Origin: a bacterium
Lineage (GTDB): Bacteria > UBA4055
Direction of reading: 5' to 3'
Assembly: GCA_029559475.1 (NCBI GenBank)
Contig: JAKQBN010000064.1
Span: forward strand, 1-44,068
DNA length: 44,068 nt
Numbering within the stretch: position 1 is the first letter of the stretch; each line of letters begins with the position of its first letter. Below, piece by piece: positions 43,128 through 44,068 of the stretch. A program made the translations under genes and the position numbers. The notes beneath the pieces were generated by a model. It saw only the letters and a program-made list of their open reading frames with translations, was not told the origin of the DNA and did not search any database.

Positions 43128-43788
43128 ACTCGAACATTTGTCCAATAAGTTTTTCTTTGAAGGTATTAAAATCATTAATGTCAATTTCTTTAATCAACAG
43201 AACTTCACCTTCAAGCGTATTATCTGCAAATACTATCGAAAGCCCTTCATAATCGAGAAGAGTCATTTTTTCCTTCGCCCAGACAGCTGCCTGCTCAAAT
43301 TTAAATTCTTTCATAAGGTAATAAAGGTCAATGAAATCTTTGACTGTTTTACGATCGTAAATTGCTGTAATTTTGTTTGCGCACAGGTTCTGCTTTGTAT
43401 CTACCATGATTTCATTATATTTTTGACGATCACCGATGTTTTTATAATTTTCATAAACAAACTCAATTTTAAGCGGAGTTTTGTCTTTATAAACATAAAT
43501 TCTTTTGAAGTATTCTCTGTCAATTTCTATTTCAACTCTATATTCTTCTGAGATTCTTTTGGAAATCTCCCTGCTCTCAATTGTAAATCCTTCTTTTGAC
43601 CCATTCAAACCGTCATAAAAGAAATCAAGGTCGTCAGAATAGCGATGCTGATAGTAAAATCTGGATAAACATGTTCCTCCGCTAAGGTAAAAATTGTCAT
43701 TTTTAATTATGTGGCATATCTCGTCTTGAAACGGGTACAATATTTCTTCGTAAAATCTGATATTTTCATGCGTTGACATTTTAAGCAT
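43108..43788 (-). CDS. Nucleotidyltransferase of the AbiEii/AbiGii toxin family
   Basis: The 226-aa protein has the nucleotidyltransferase core FYLSGGTCLSRFYYQHRYSDDLDFF split over residues about 32-56: GGT, the Arg-x-Ser pair and the DDLDFF metal motif. Later segments ANKITAIYDRKTVKDFIDLYYL match the AbiEii (DUF1814) family, whose toxins transfer nucleotides to tRNA or other targets in abortive phage infection. AAGGGA lies 8 nt before the ATG. The downstream coupled small gene would make a two-gene module. Order toxin-first differs from classical abiEi-abiEii. Confidence 0.85.
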   Translation of the reverse strand: MLKMSTHENIRFYEEILYPFQDEICHIIKNDNFYLSGGTCLSRFYYQHRYSDDLDFFYDGLNGSKEGFTIESREISKRISEEYRVEIEIDREYFKRIYVYKDKTPLKIEFVYENYKNIGDRQKYNEIMVDTKQNLCANKITAIYDRKTVKDFIDLYYLMKEFKFEQAAVWAKEKMTLLDYEGLSIVFADNTLEGEVLLIKEIDINDFNTFKEKLIGQMFEYAKNSR

Positions 43789-43829
43789 TTAATTGTTCCC
43801 TTAAGAAATTACATATTTAATGATAATAA

Positions 43830-43855
43830 AAAACCGTTGGCTTTGCAACGGTTTT
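43830..43855 (-). terminator. Rho-independent terminator after the RND adaptor gene
   Basis: AAAACCGTTG-gctttg-CAACGGTTTT is a 10-bp stem. On the minus strand it follows the stop of the efflux adaptor after 15 bp and runs into TTTTTTATTATC, so it should end that transcript before the AbiEii-like gene begins. Confidence 0.88.
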
Positions 43856-43870
43856 CTTATCATGAATCTT

Positions 43871-44068
43871 CTATTCCACTATGCTTACTTTACTGCCTTC
43901 TTTCAAGAGCGATCTTCCTTCGGAAATAAGCTTATCGCCTTCAACTAAGCCGTCGGTGACCTCGATCTGATTCCCGATGTTTTTACCGAGCATGACCTGT
44001 TTTTTGACAGCTGTTCCGTTCTGTTCCACATAAACGAAGTCATTTCCGCCTTCGCTGAAATATGAATC
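43871..44068 (-). CDS. C-terminal end of an RND efflux periplasmic adaptor (HlyD/AcrA-type), cut by window edge
   Basis: A reading frame without stop enters from the right edge and ends with TAG at 43871-43873. Its 65 residues include FVYVEQNGTAVKKQVMLGKN, IEVTDGLVEGDKLISEGRSL and LKEGSKVSIVE, which match the membrane-proximal C-terminus of membrane-fusion proteins (consensus VFVV..G...R.V..G......V.GL..GD.VV..G...L.DG..V). The rest of the gene and any RND pump lie outside the window. Confidence 0.85.
   Translation of the reverse strand, partial: DSYFSEGGNDFVYVEQNGTAVKKQVMLGKNIGNQIEVTDGLVEGDKLISEGRSLLKEGSKVSIVE

Noticed and set aside
1-44068. CRISPR arrays, transposases, integrases, prophage genes, tRNA or rRNA genes
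   Set aside because: No regularly spaced direct repeats, no transposase or integrase motifs and no tRNA- or rRNA-like sequences were recognised anywhere in the window.

Overview
The window looks like a chromosomal segment of a diderm bacterium of the FCB superphylum outside the classical Bacteroidota (Delongbacteria, Cloacimonadota, Marinimicrobia or a related candidate lineage; this placement is inference). The evidence is a secreted C25 (gingipain-type) peptidase ending in an 'NPFNPST' type IX secretion sorting domain, an ExbB-ExbD-ExbD-TonB operon, many signal-peptide proteins, and the end of an RND-efflux adaptor. Unlike typical Bacteroidota, many genes carry clear Shine-Dalgarno sites (GGAG), and the few promoters that can be read look sigma70-like (TTGACA, 17 bp, TA-rich). 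No tRNA, rRNA, CRISPR array, insertion sequence or prophage was recognised. Most genes are housekeeping genes.

Layout. (1) 1-1544: the 3' part of a CapD/WbpM-type nucleotide-sugar dehydratase, open at the left edge. (2) 2003-12976, minus strand: priA, a single-pass exported protein, a VWA-like membrane protein and radA form one tight block ending at a rho-independent terminator; nnr and a RelA/SpoT synthetase-hydrolase follow. (3) 13143-15143: an unknown membrane-anchored protein with three zinc-ribbon modules. (4) 15515-18428, minus: aspS, xseB, fmt. (5) 18645-27364, plus: exbB-exbD-exbD-tonB, terminator, purD, two unknown exported proteins, terminator, a UMF1-type MFS transporter, metG, yraN. 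(6) 27365-27782: 418 bp without a convincing gene but rich in nested inverted repeats, leading into a GT2 glycosyltransferase and a WYL regulator. (7) 29574-40502, minus: umuD-umuC, two tandem DUF3857/transglutaminase-like proteins, a YedK/HMCES-type abasic-site protein, the C25 peptidase and a membrane metallophosphoesterase. (8) 40613-42862, plus: yggS-yggT-divIVA and a shortened purine-nucleoside-phosphorylase-like protein that has lost its catalytic residues. (9) 42864-44068, minus: an AbiEii-like nucleotidyltransferase with a small partner, a terminator and the C-terminus of an RND adaptor.

The least ordinary items are: a dispersed structured repeat of about 310-330 bp, present twice (1644-1974 and 15167-15476), each copy between two convergent genes; the apparently dead PNP-like protein behind divIVA; the transglutaminase pair in which one paralogue keeps the Cys-His-Asp triad and the other has Ser-Asp-Glu; the triple zinc-ribbon membrane protein; and the structured 27.4-27.8 kb non-coding region.

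All assignments rest on reading motifs and base pairing by eye. No database search, folding program or alignment program was run.
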